Part shown: piece by piece, positions 34,819 through 43,015 of the stretch | Numbering within the stretch: position 1 is the first letter of the stretch | How the letters are laid out: every line of letters starts with the position of its first letter | Assembly (NCBI RefSeq): GCF_014775655.1 | Contig: NZ_CP061274.1 | Span: 2,790,001-2,854,000, forward strand | Length of the DNA: 64,000 nt | DNA from: Clavibacter zhangzhiyongii | Lineage (GTDB): Bacteria > Actinomycetota > Actinomycetes > Actinomycetales > Microbacteriaceae | Direction: 5' to 3' | The notes under the pieces: model-generated | Told to the model about the DNA's origin: nothing | The model's input: only the letters and a program-made list of their open reading frames with translations | Database searches by the model: none | Position numbers and translations under genes: made by a program

Positions 34819-35784
34819 GTGATCCACCCCGCCCGACCCGTGCGCCTCGCCGCCGTCGCGTCGCTCGCCGTCGCCCTCCTCGCCGGGTGCGCCGCCCCCG
34901 CCGCCGAGTCCCCGACGCCGCCCGCCCCCGCCGCGCCGCCCGCATCGGCCGAGCCCTCGCCCGCGGTCGACCAGGCCGCCGCCGACGCCGCGTTCACCGC
35001 CCTGGAGGGGCGCTTCGGCGCGCGCCTCGGGGTCCACGCGGTCGACACGGGCACGGGCGCCGAGGTCTCCTGGCGCGCGGACGAGCGGTTCGCGTACGCC
35101 TCCACCATCAAGGCCCCGCTGGCCGCGGCCCTCCTCGACCGCGTCGGCATCGCGGGGATGGAGCGCGCGGTGCCGATCGACGCGGCCGACGTCCTCTCCT
35201 ACGCCCCCGTCACCGAGACGCGCGTCGGCGGCACGATGACCCTCCGCGAGCTGGCCGAGGCCGCCATGACCCGCAGCGACAACACCGCGGCGAACCTCCT
35301 GCTCGAGGCGCTCGGCGGCCCCGCGGAGCTGGATGCGGCGCTCACGGCCCTCGGCGACGACACGACGATCGTCTCCCGCACCGAGCCCGACCTCAACGAG
35401 GCCACCCCGGGCGACGACCGCGACACCACCACCCCGCGGGCCGCCGCCGCACTGCTCCGCGCGTACGCCCTGGGCGGCCCGGGGGCGATCGCGGATCCCC
35501 TCGACGCCGACGAGCGCGCCCTCTTCACCGGCTGGCTGACGGCGACGCAGACGGGCGACACCCTCGTGCGCGCCGAGCTGCCGACGGACTGGACGGTCGG
35601 CGACAAGTCGGGCAGCGGCGCCTACGCGAGCCGCGGCGACGTGGCCGTCGTCTGGCGGCCGGATGCCGCACCGATCGTGATCGCCGTGCACTCGTCGAAG
35701 GACCGGCAGGACGCGGACGTCGACGACGCCCTCATCTCCGGCGCCGCGAAGGCCGCCGTCGCGGCGCTGGGCGCGCTCGACTGA
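34819..35784 (+). CDS. Class A beta-lactamase, lipoprotein
   Basis: The 321-residue protein carries all class A active-site elements: S95-T-I-K98, S153-D-N155, E189-P-D-L-N193 (the omega-loop Glu166 motif) and K263-S-G. The GTG start gives a lipobox ending LAGC at Cys24, followed by a Pro/Ala/Ser-rich spacer, so the enzyme is probably tethered outside the membrane. With no gram-negative outer membrane, surface tethering is the usual mode. No blaI/blaR-type regulator is adjacent. Spectrum cannot be predicted. Confidence 0.92.
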   Translation: MIHPARPVRLAAVASLAVALLAGCAAPAAESPTPPAPAAPPASAEPSPAVDQAAADAAFTALEGRFGARLGVHAVDTGTGAEVSWRADERFAYASTIKAPLAAALLDRVGIAGMERAVPIDAADVLSYAPVTETRVGGTMTLRELAEAAMTRSDNTAANLLLEALGGPAELDAALTALGDDTTIVSRTEPDLNEATPGDDRDTTTPRAAAALLRAYALGGPGAIADPLDADERALFTGWLTATQTGDTLVRAELPTDWTVGDKSGSGAYASRGDVAVVWRPDAAPIVIAVHSSKDRQDADVDDALISGAAKAAVAALGALD

Positions 35785-35867
35785 CGCGGCACCCGGGCAC
35801 CGCCCAGCTCGGCCCGGCTCGGCCCGGCCAGCCGTGAGGCCAGACGTCGCGCCGGCCGACCCGCGGA

Positions 35868-36104
35868 TCAGGCGGGGCAGCGCACCTGCGTGCGCGCCCC
35901 CGACCGGTCGATGTCGTGGTCGGGCATGGGCTTGCCGCACATGGGGCAGAGGCGCGACTGCGGCTCGGGCACCGGATCGTCGGTGTACGGCCCGAGCGGG
36001 GGCGCGCCGAGGTACGGGCGCAGCCGCTGGTTGAACCGCTCGACGGCCGCCCCGAAGCCGCGCTCGTGCCGCGGGCCGTCCTCCCGCCCATTACCTCGTG
36101 TCAT
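35868..36104 (-). CDS. Small zinc-ribbon-like protein
   Basis: The 78-residue protein has a basic start, a central Pro-rich part and a C-terminal CPMCGKPMPDHDIDRSGARTQVRCPA-type segment with one CxxC pair, another Cys and a His, suggesting a small metal-binding ribbon. The frame is open far upstream; the ATG at 36104 lies in the gap shared with the OhrR-like gene, which is divergent, so joint regulation is plausible. Function unknown. Confidence 0.6.
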   Translation of the reverse strand: MTRGNGREDGPRHERGFGAAVERFNQRLRPYLGAPPLGPYTDDPVPEPQSRLCPMCGKPMPDHDIDRSGARTQVRCPA

Positions 36105-36150
36105 AGTATTCAGTGTACGCGGTATTTCTCCGCGCGGCGAGGAGCAGGGC

Positions 36151-36621
36151 ATGGCACACGACGACGCGACGCGCGCGGATCCCCTGGCGCTCGAGAGCCA
36201 GGTCTGCTTCGCGGCGGTGCTGGCGGCGCGATCGGTCGTCTCGCTGTACCGGCCGATCCTCGAGCCGCTGGGCCTCACGCATCCGCAGTACCTCGTGATG
36301 CTGGCGCTCTGGGAGCGGGACGGCCGCTCCATCTCCGACCTCGGCGGCGCGCTCGCGCTGGAGCCCGCGACGGTGACGCCGCTGCTCAAGCGCCTCCAGT
36401 CGGCGGGCCTCCTCGAGCGGTCGCGCAGCGAGGAGGACGAGCGCGTCGTGCGCGTCACCCTCACCGGCGCGGGCCGGGCGCTCCGTCGGCAGGCCGAGCA
36501 GGTGCCCGCGCGCGTCGCCGAGCGCACCGGCATGACCCCGGCCGAGCTCGGACGGATCCGCGACGACCTGCACGCGTTCCTCGCGCGCATCGACGCCGCC
36601 CCGGATCCCGCCGCCGCGTAG
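36151..36621 (+). CDS. OhrR-like MarR family regulator
   Basis: The 156-residue winged-helix repressor has the OhrR layout. Its N-terminus LESQVCFAAVL places the peroxide-sensing Cys at residue 19, LYRPILEPLGLTHPQYLVMLALWE follows, and the DNA-binding part has PATVTPLLKRLQSAGLLERSRSEEDERVV. OhrR controls organic hydroperoxide reductase, but no ohr gene is adjacent here. The divergent zinc-ribbon gene and the shared A/T-rich gap are the nearest candidates for a target. Confidence 0.85.
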   Translation: MAHDDATRADPLALESQVCFAAVLAARSVVSLYRPILEPLGLTHPQYLVMLALWERDGRSISDLGGALALEPATVTPLLKRLQSAGLLERSRSEEDERVVRVTLTGAGRALRRQAEQVPARVAERTGMTPAELGRIRDDLHAFLARIDAAPDPAAA

Positions 36622-36743
36622 CCTCGCGCCGCGTCCGACGGGCCGAGCGGCTCCGCGTGTCGCGTCGCGACGATGCGGACGACCCCGGTGACGGTTCCCC
36701 GCCAGCGGCGGTCGGTGCGGCCCCGCTGGGGGACGATGGACGC

Positions 36744-37589
36744 ATGACCCTCAGCGCCGACGGCACCCTGCAGGACGGGCGGGTGCTCATCGGCCCGGTC
36801 GACGCCCCCGACCTGCACGTGATGACGTACAACATCCGCCGCCTGTTCCGCCGCTACCGGCCGGGCAGCCCCGACCGCTGGGCCGACCGCGAGCCGCTCC
36901 TCGCCGCGCTGCTGCAGCGCGAGCAGCCCGCGCTCCTCGGCACGCAGGAGGCGATGCCCACGCAGGGCCGCGCCCTGTCGCACGCGCTCGGGCGGCACTA
37001 CCGGCGGATCGGCCACGGCCGCAACCCCGACGGGCACGGCGAGGGCTGCCCCACCTTCTACGACACGCGCCGCCTCGAGCTCACGAGCTGGCGGCAGGTC
37101 GCGCTGTCGGACACGCCCGCGGTCGCCGGATCCCGGAGCTGGGGCAACATGGTGCCCCGCATCGCCGTGGTCGCCGACTTCACCGACCTCGCCACGGGCC
37201 TCCCGCTCCGGCACGTGAACACGCACTTCGACCACCTCTCGCGGCGCTCCCGCGAGGCGTCGGCGCGCATGATGCTCGAGATCGTCGCCGAGGTGCCGGT
37301 GCCGACCATCGTCTCGGGCGACACCAACGCGGGCGTCGACACCGAGCCGCACCGGCTGCTCGTCGAGTCGGGCGCGCTCGTCGACGCCTGGCCCGCCGCC
37401 CGCGAGCGCCTCACTCCGGAGTGGGGCACGTGGTCGAACTACAAGGCGCCGAAGCGGACGACCCGCCGGATCGACTGGATGCTCGTCACGCCCGACGTCG
37501 AGGTGACGCGCGTGGGCATCAACACCACGCGCGTCGCGGGCCGCGCGCCGAGCGACCACGAGGCGCTGCAGGCGGTGGTGCGGTGCTGA
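36744..37589 (+). CDS. Endonuclease/exonuclease/phosphatase family protein
   Basis: The 281-residue protein has the EEP fold: the MTYNIRR first strand, GTQEAM with the metal-ligand Glu, HVNTHFDHLSRRSREASA, the VSGDTNAG acid pair, and the final RIDWML and SDHEALQ with the catalytic Asp/His. It could be a phosphodiesterase, a phosphatase or a nuclease; no signal peptide is visible. The following membrane gene overlaps it by 7 nt, so they are co-translated. Confidence 0.88.
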   Translation: MTLSADGTLQDGRVLIGPVDAPDLHVMTYNIRRLFRRYRPGSPDRWADREPLLAALLQREQPALLGTQEAMPTQGRALSHALGRHYRRIGHGRNPDGHGEGCPTFYDTRRLELTSWRQVALSDTPAVAGSRSWGNMVPRIAVVADFTDLATGLPLRHVNTHFDHLSRRSREASARMMLEIVAEVPVPTIVSGDTNAGVDTEPHRLLVESGALVDAWPAARERLTPEWGTWSNYKAPKRTTRRIDWMLVTPDVEVTRVGINTTRVAGRAPSDHEALQAVVRC

Positions 37590-38242
37590 CGGACCCCACC
37601 GCGTCGACCCCGCCCGACGCGCCCGCCCCGCCCGAGGACGTCGCGGCCTTCGCCGGGCTGGCCGGGCTCACCTTCCTGCAGCCGCCGCGCGGGATCACGG
37701 CGGTCCTCGCCGACGCCGTGCGCGTGATCGGGCTGCTCACGTTCCTCTTCTCCGTGTTCGCGTGGACGGGCGTCACCTCCGCGATGTTCGCGCTCGCGCT
37801 GCTCGGGCTGGTGGCGCCGCGGGGTCTCGGCGCGCGGCCCGGGCTGGACCTCGCCATCGGGATCACGACCCTCGTCTCCGCTGCGAGCAACCGGCTCGAC
37901 CTCTACGAGAGGCTGCCGTGGTGGGACATCCCCGCGCACCTCGTCACGACGGCCGCGCTCGCCGCGCTCGTGATCCTGCTGGCCGACCGCGCGGGCGTCG
38001 TCGTCGACCGGCGGCCGCTGCCGCTCGGGTTCCTCAGCCTCACCGTGGGCCTCGCGCTCTCGGCGCTGTGGGAGCTCGGCGAGTGGGCGGGGCAGACGTG
38101 GCTCGACCCGGAGATCCTCACCGGCTACGCCGACACGATCGGCGACATGGCCGTCGGCGGGCTGGGCGCGCTGCTGATCGCGCCGCTCATGCCGATGCTG
38201 CTGGCGCGATCGCGGTGGATCACGGAGGCGCCCGCGCGCTGA
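37583..38242 (+). CDS. Integral membrane protein, YjdF/DUF2238-like
   Basis: The 219-residue protein has about five to six transmembrane segments. PWWDIPAHLVTTAALAAL and SALWELGEWAGQTWLDPEILTGYADTIGDMAVGGLGALL carry His, Glu and Asp positions typical of YjdF/DUF2238 proteins. The GTG start lies inside the upstream EEP gene (7-nt overlap), so the two are coupled. The role is unknown. Confidence 0.72.
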   Translation: MLTDPTASTPPDAPAPPEDVAAFAGLAGLTFLQPPRGITAVLADAVRVIGLLTFLFSVFAWTGVTSAMFALALLGLVAPRGLGARPGLDLAIGITTLVSAASNRLDLYERLPWWDIPAHLVTTAALAALVILLADRAGVVVDRRPLPLGFLSLTVGLALSALWELGEWAGQTWLDPEILTGYADTIGDMAVGGLGALLIAPLMPMLLARSRWITEAPAR

Positions 38243-38296
38243 CGCCGGCCTCCGCTCGACCCGCGCCCCCGTCCGCGCGCCCCCGTCCGAGGGCGC

Positions 38297-38368
38297 TGCT
38301 GCTCCCCGCGCGGGGGCGCTGCTCCTCGGCTCGCGGAGAAGTGTGACGGGAGGAGGAGAAGTGCTCGC
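38297..38368. repeat. Intergenic repeat element, copy 2
   Basis: Just before the heptose operon, this gap repeats two exact blocks of the 9.5 kb element: CGGGGGCGCTGCTCC (38311-38325) and GAGGAGAAGTGCTCGC (38353-38368). They are 42 nt apart here, against 77 nt in copy 1. An extra GGGCGCTGCTGCTCC variant sits at 38291-38305. The element ends about 40 nt before the operon's first ATG, so it may influence its expression. Confidence 0.5.
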
Positions 38369-38409
38369 GGCCGCGTTTGGGAGGAGGAGCAGTCGGGTAC
38401 GGGCCGATC

Positions 38410-40023
38410 ATGCGCTCGCCCGGGATCGACCTCCAGGCCGTCCTGTTCGACCGGGACGGGACGCTCGTCGTCGACGTGCCGTACAACGGCGACCCGGCCC
38501 TCGTCACGCTCATGCCCGGCGCCCGCGAGGCCGTCGACGCCGTGCGCGCCGCGGGCCTGCGCGTCGGCATGGTGACCAACCAGTCCGGCATCGCGCGCGG
38601 CCTCATCACCCGCGATCAGGCCGACGCCGTCAACGCGCGCGTGCAGGAGCTGCTCGGCGCGTTCGACCTCGTGCTGCTGTGCCCGCACGGATCCGACGAC
38701 GGCTGCGACTGCCGGAAGCCCGCCCCCGGCATGGTGCTCGAGGCCTGCCGGACGTGGGGCATCGCGCCGTCGACCGTCGCGGTCGTGGGCGACATCGCCG
38801 CCGACATGGGCGCCGCCCGGAACGCGGGCGCGCGCGGCGTGCTCGTGCCGACGCCCGTCACGCGCGAGGAGGAGGTGGCCGAGGCGGAGCTCGTGGCCCC
38901 GACGGTCCTCGACGCGGTGCACCTCCTCATCCACGACCCCGCGCCCCGCCGCGTGCTCGTCGTGCGGCTCGACTCCGTGGGCGACGTGCTGATCTCCGGC
39001 CCCGCGGTGCGCGCCGTCGCCGCCGACCCGCGCGTCGAGGTCCACCTGCTCTGCGGCCCGCGCGGCGCGTCCGGCGGTCGGCTGCTGCCGGGCGTCCACG
39101 CGGTGCACGTGTGGGACTCGCCGTGGATCTCCTCCCCCGCGCCCGCCGCCGACGCCGCGTCCGTCGACGCCCTGCACGCGATCCTCACCGAGGTCGCGCC
39201 CGACGAGGCCGTCATCCTCACGTCCTTCCACCAGTCGCCGCTCCCGCTCGCGCTGCTGCTGCGGCTGGCGGGCGTGCGGCGGATCACCGGCGCGAGCGTC
39301 GACTACGCCGGCTCCCTCCTCGACGTGCGCCTGAAGCCCGGCGAGGACCTCGACGAGGACCAGCCCGAGCCCGAGCGCGCCCTCGCGATCGCCGCCGCGG
39401 CCGGGCACGCGCTGCCCGCCGACGACGACGGCCGGCTCGCCGTCCGGGAGGCCGCGCTGCCGTCCGACGTGGAGGCGCTCCTCCCCGACGGCCCGTTCGC
39501 GCTCGTGCACCCGGGAGCCGCGGTCGGCGCGCGCTCCTACCCGGCCGACCAGCACCGGGACGCCGTCGCGCTCCTCGTGGAGCGCGGGATCCCCGTGGTC
39601 GTCACCGGCGGACCCGACGAGCGGGACCTCACGGCGCACGTCGCCGGATCCGCCGCCCTCGACCTCGGCGGCCGCACCGACCTCGCCGGCCTCGGCGCGC
39701 TCATGCGCCGCGCGGCCGTGCTCGTGAGCGGCAACACCGGGCCCGCGCACCTCGCCGCCGCGACCGACCTCCCCGTCGTCAGCCTGTTCTCGCCCGTCGT
39801 GCCGCCCATCCGCTGGGCGCCGTACCGCGTGCCGGTGATCCTGCTGGGCGACCAGGACGCGCCCTGCAAGCTGAGCCGCGCCCGCGACTGCCCGATCCCC
39901 GGCCACCCGTGCCTCGCCGGCGTCTCCCCCGCGGAGGTCGCCGACGCGGTCGAGCGCCTGCTCGCGACCACGGGCGGCACCGGCGGCACGGCGTCGCGAC
40001 CGTCCTCGGAGGTGCCCGCATGA
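38410..40023 (+). CDS. GmhB-like heptose bisphosphate phosphatase fused to a GT9 glycosyltransferase
   Basis: The 537-residue fusion starts with a HAD domain (about 8-170): catalytic Asp14 and Asp16 in LFDRDGT, VTNQSGIARG, and a zinc site Cys91, His93, Cys99, Cys101 in the CPHGSDDGCDCRKPAPGM stretch, a hallmark of heptose 1,7-bisphosphate phosphatases (GmhB). From about residue 180 a family 9 GT-B domain begins with RVLVVRLDSVGDVLISGPAV and ends with SGNTGPAHLAAATDLPVV. One protein would thus make heptose-1-phosphate and transfer activated heptose. It opens a run of four genes with 4-nt overlaps. Confidence 0.88.
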   Translation: MRSPGIDLQAVLFDRDGTLVVDVPYNGDPALVTLMPGAREAVDAVRAAGLRVGMVTNQSGIARGLITRDQADAVNARVQELLGAFDLVLLCPHGSDDGCDCRKPAPGMVLEACRTWGIAPSTVAVVGDIAADMGAARNAGARGVLVPTPVTREEEVAEAELVAPTVLDAVHLLIHDPAPRRVLVVRLDSVGDVLISGPAVRAVAADPRVEVHLLCGPRGASGGRLLPGVHAVHVWDSPWISSPAPAADAASVDALHAILTEVAPDEAVILTSFHQSPLPLALLLRLAGVRRITGASVDYAGSLLDVRLKPGEDLDEDQPEPERALAIAAAAGHALPADDDGRLAVREAALPSDVEALLPDGPFALVHPGAAVGARSYPADQHRDAVALLVERGIPVVVTGGPDERDLTAHVAGSAALDLGGRTDLAGLGALMRRAAVLVSGNTGPAHLAAATDLPVVSLFSPVVPPIRWAPYRVPVILLGDQDAPCKLSRARDCPIPGHPCLAGVSPAEVADAVERLLATTGGTGGTASRPSSEVPA

Positions 40024-41072
40024 GGATCCTGATGTGGCACGTCCACGGCGGCTGGACCGACTCGTTCGTCCTCGGCTCGCACGAGATCCTCTTCCCGACG
40101 ACGCCCGCGCGCGACGCGTGGGGCCTCGGCCGCGGCGGCCGCGCGTGGCCCGCGAGCGCCCGCGAGGTGGATCCGTCGTCCCTGCACGACGCCGACGTCG
40201 ACCTCGTGCTCCTCCAGCGCGTCGCCGAGATCGAGGAGGCGGAGCGCCTGCTCGGCCGACGCCTCGGATCCGACGTGCCGGCCGTCTTCCTCGAGCACAA
40301 CACCCCGCGCGGCGCCCCGACCGAGACCGTGCACCCGCTCGCCGACCGCACCGACATCCCCGTGATCCACGTCACGCGCTTCAACGCGCTCATGTGGGAC
40401 ACCGGATCCGCGCCCACCACGGTCGTCGAGCACGGCGTCCCCGACCCCGGCGCGCTGTACACGGGCGAGGTCGCCTCCTTCGGCGCGGTGATCAACGAGC
40501 CCGTGCGCCGCGGCCGCATCACCGGCACGGACCTGCTGCCCGCGTTCGCCGACGTCGCGCCCGTCGAGGTGTTCGGCATGGGCACCGACCTGCTGCCGGG
40601 CGCGTTCCCCGAGCTCGGCGAGCGCCTCGTGCCGCGCGGCGACCTGCCGACCGCGCGCATGCACCCGGAGCTCGCGCGGCTGCGTGCCTACATCCACCCG
40701 CACCGCTGGACCTCGCTCGGCCTGTCGCTGCTCGAGGCGATGCACATGGCCATGCCGGTGCTCGTGCTCGACGCGACCGAGGCGTCGCGTGCGGTGCCGC
40801 CGGACGCGGGCGCCGTCTCGTCCGACCCGGCCGAGCTCGTGCGCGTCGCCCGGCTGCTGCTCGCGGATCCCGACGAGGCCACCCGGCGCGGCCGCGTCGC
40901 CCGCGAGGCCGCGCTCGCCCGCTACTCGCTCGGCCGGTTCCTCGGCGACATGGACGCCGCGCTGCACGACGCCGTGGATGCCGCGGCCGCGCGCCGCTCC
41001 CGCCGCGCCCCCGCCGGATCCGGCCCCAGGACTTCCCCGCACCACCCGCTCGACGAGAGGACGACACGATGA
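40020..41072 (+). CDS. Glycosyltransferase, GT-B family (GT4-like)
   Basis: The 350-residue protein begins MRILMWHVHGGWTDSF and contains a divergent first half with FLEHNTPRGAPTETVH and a donor-binding half with HPHRWTSLGLSLLEAMHMAMPVLVLDATEASRA, where the usual EX7E motif of GT4 enzymes is partly kept. No membrane helix is visible. It overlaps the preceding and following genes by 4 nt (ATGA), so it is part of the heptose glycan operon. Sugar donor and acceptor are unknown. Confidence 0.82.
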   Translation: MRILMWHVHGGWTDSFVLGSHEILFPTTPARDAWGLGRGGRAWPASAREVDPSSLHDADVDLVLLQRVAEIEEAERLLGRRLGSDVPAVFLEHNTPRGAPTETVHPLADRTDIPVIHVTRFNALMWDTGSAPTTVVEHGVPDPGALYTGEVASFGAVINEPVRRGRITGTDLLPAFADVAPVEVFGMGTDLLPGAFPELGERLVPRGDLPTARMHPELARLRAYIHPHRWTSLGLSLLEAMHMAMPVLVLDATEASRAVPPDAGAVSSDPAELVRVARLLLADPDEATRRGRVAREAALARYSLGRFLGDMDAALHDAVDAAAARRSRRAPAGSGPRTSPHHPLDERTTR

Positions 41073-43015
41073 GGATCGCGATGATCTCCGAGCACGCCAG
41101 CCCGCTGGCGACCCTCGGCGGGGTCGATGCCGGCGGCCAGAACGTGCACGTCGCGGCGCTGTCCGCGGCGCTCGCGGACGAGGGCCACACGGTCACCGTC
41201 TACACGCGCCGCGACGACGCCTCGCTGCCCGCCCGCGTCGCCTTCGCGCCCGGCGTGGAGGTCGTGCACCTCGACGCGGGACCCGCGCGCGCCGTCCCCA
41301 AGGACGACCTCCTCCCGCACATGGGCGAGCTCGCCGACGGCCTCCTCGCCGACTGGCGCACCAACCGGCCGGATGTGGTGCACAGCCACTTCTGGATGTC
41401 CGGCATCGCGGCCCTCGACGCCGCCGCCCGCCTCGCCTCCTCGCCGGTGGGCGCCGCCGCGGCCCCGCCCGTGCTGCACACCTTCCACGCGCTCGGCTCC
41501 GTGAAGCGCCGCCACCTCGGCGCCGAGGACACGAGCCCCGCCGAGCGCACCGAGCTCGAGCCCGGCGTCGGCCGCCGCGCGGACGCGGTCATCGCGACCT
41601 GCTCCGACGAGGCCGCCGAGCTCGTGCGCACGGGCGTCGACGCGGCCCGCATCACGGTGATCCCGTGCGGCGTCGACGTCGAGCACTTCACCCCGCGGTC
41701 GTACGCGGACGCCGACGCGGATGCCCCGATGCGCGTCATGGTCGTCGGCCGCCTGGTGCCCCGCAAGGGCGTCGACCTCGGGATCGAGGCCCTCGGGATC
41801 CTCGCCGGCCGCGGCCGGCGCGACGTCGAGCTCGTGATCGTCGGCGGATCCGGCGACGCCGCGAGCGCCACCGAGGAGACCGAGGCCCGACGCCTGATGG
41901 ACGCCGCCCGCGCCGCCGGGGTCGCCGACCGCGTGCGCCTGCACGGCCGCGTCTCCCAGGCCGACATGCCCGCCGTGATGCGCACCGCCGACGTCGTCGT
42001 GTGCGCGCCCTGGTACGAGCCGTTCGGCATCGTGCCCCTGGAGGCGATGGCCTCGGGCGTGCCCGTCGTCGCGTCCGCCGTGGGCGGCCTCACCGACAGC
42101 GTGGTCGACGGCGTGACGGGGATCCTCGTGCCGCCGCGCGACCCCGCCGCCATCGCCGACGCCCTCGGGGAGCTCCTCGCGGATCCCGCCCGCCGCCGCC
42201 GCCTCGGCCGCGCCGGCCGCGACCGCATGGAGCAGGGCTACTCCTGGGCGACCGTCGCCGCCCGCACCGCCGACGCCTACCGGTCCGCGATCCAGGACGC
42301 CGCCCTCGACGACCTCCCCGCCGACCCGACCGTGGTCGACGCGCACCTCGACGCGCTCGGCCCGGTGCTCGACGCCCTCCGCACGCACGCGCCGCGCCTC
42401 ACCGCGTGGGGCAGCGAGATGGCCGACCGGATGAGCCACGGCGCGCGCCTGCTCGCGGCCGGCAACGGCGGATCCGCGGCCGAGGCCCAGCACCTCACGA
42501 GCGAGCTGGTGGGCCGGTTCGACGGCGACCGGCGACCGTTCTCCGCGATCGCGCTGCACTCCGAGTCGTCCGCGGTCACCGCGATCGGCAACGACTACGG
42601 CTTCGACGAGGTCTTCGCGCGCCAGGTGCACGCGCATGCGCGCTCCGGCGACATCGTCGTGCTCCTCTCCACCAGCGGCCGGAGCGTCAACCTCCTCAAG
42701 GCCGCAGCCGCCGCGCGCGCCGCCGGCGCCACCACCTGGGCGATGACGGGCCCCGGCCCGAACCCGCTCGTGGAGGCGTGCGACGAGTCGCTCGCGCTCG
42801 ACGGGCCGTCGGCCAACGTGCAGGAGGCGCAGCTCGTCGCCGTGCACGCGATCTGCCGCGCGTTCGAGAGCCGCCTGAAGGCGAACGACCGCGCCGCCGC
42901 CCTCGCCTCGGCCACCGCGGACGCGGCTCCCGCGTCGCCGGCATCCGTCGCGTCCGTCCCCGTGACGGTCACGCCCGCGTCCACCACGGCCGCTCCCGCG
43001 GAGGTGCCGGCATGA
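41069..43015 (+). CDS. GT4 glycosyltransferase fused to a GmhA-type SIS isomerase domain
   Basis: The 648-residue fusion starts with a complete GT4 transferase (about 1-405): GGVDAGGQNVHVAALS, VVHSHFWMSG, and YEPFGIVPLEAMASGVPVVA with the EX7E motif. From about 430 a SIS domain follows, whose AAGNGGSAAEAQHLTSELVGRF segment (around 463-484, GNGGSA at 465-470) is the signature of GmhA, the sedoheptulose 7-phosphate isomerase. LLSTSGRSVNLLKA is the phosphate loop. So the first step of heptose synthesis is on the same chain as a transferase. An Ala/Pro/Val-rich tail ends the protein. Confidence 0.88.
   Translation: MRIAMISEHASPLATLGGVDAGGQNVHVAALSAALADEGHTVTVYTRRDDASLPARVAFAPGVEVVHLDAGPARAVPKDDLLPHMGELADGLLADWRTNRPDVVHSHFWMSGIAALDAAARLASSPVGAAAAPPVLHTFHALGSVKRRHLGAEDTSPAERTELEPGVGRRADAVIATCSDEAAELVRTGVDAARITVIPCGVDVEHFTPRSYADADADAPMRVMVVGRLVPRKGVDLGIEALGILAGRGRRDVELVIVGGSGDAASATEETEARRLMDAARAAGVADRVRLHGRVSQADMPAVMRTADVVVCAPWYEPFGIVPLEAMASGVPVVASAVGGLTDSVVDGVTGILVPPRDPAAIADALGELLADPARRRRLGRAGRDRMEQGYSWATVAARTADAYRSAIQDAALDDLPADPTVVDAHLDALGPVLDALRTHAPRLTAWGSEMADRMSHGARLLAAGNGGSAAEAQHLTSELVGRFDGDRRPFSAIALHSESSAVTAIGNDYGFDEVFARQVHAHARSGDIVVLLSTSGRSVNLLKAAAAARAAGATTWAMTGPGPNPLVEACDESLALDGPSANVQEAQLVAVHAICRAFESRLKANDRAAALASATADAAPASPASVASVPVTVTPASTTAAPAEVPA

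Noticed and set aside
42400-42900. SIS domain as part of a GlmS-type or KpsF-type enzyme
   Set aside because: There is no glutaminase or CBS domain, and the GNGGSAAEAQHLTSELVGR stretch is the GmhA signature.
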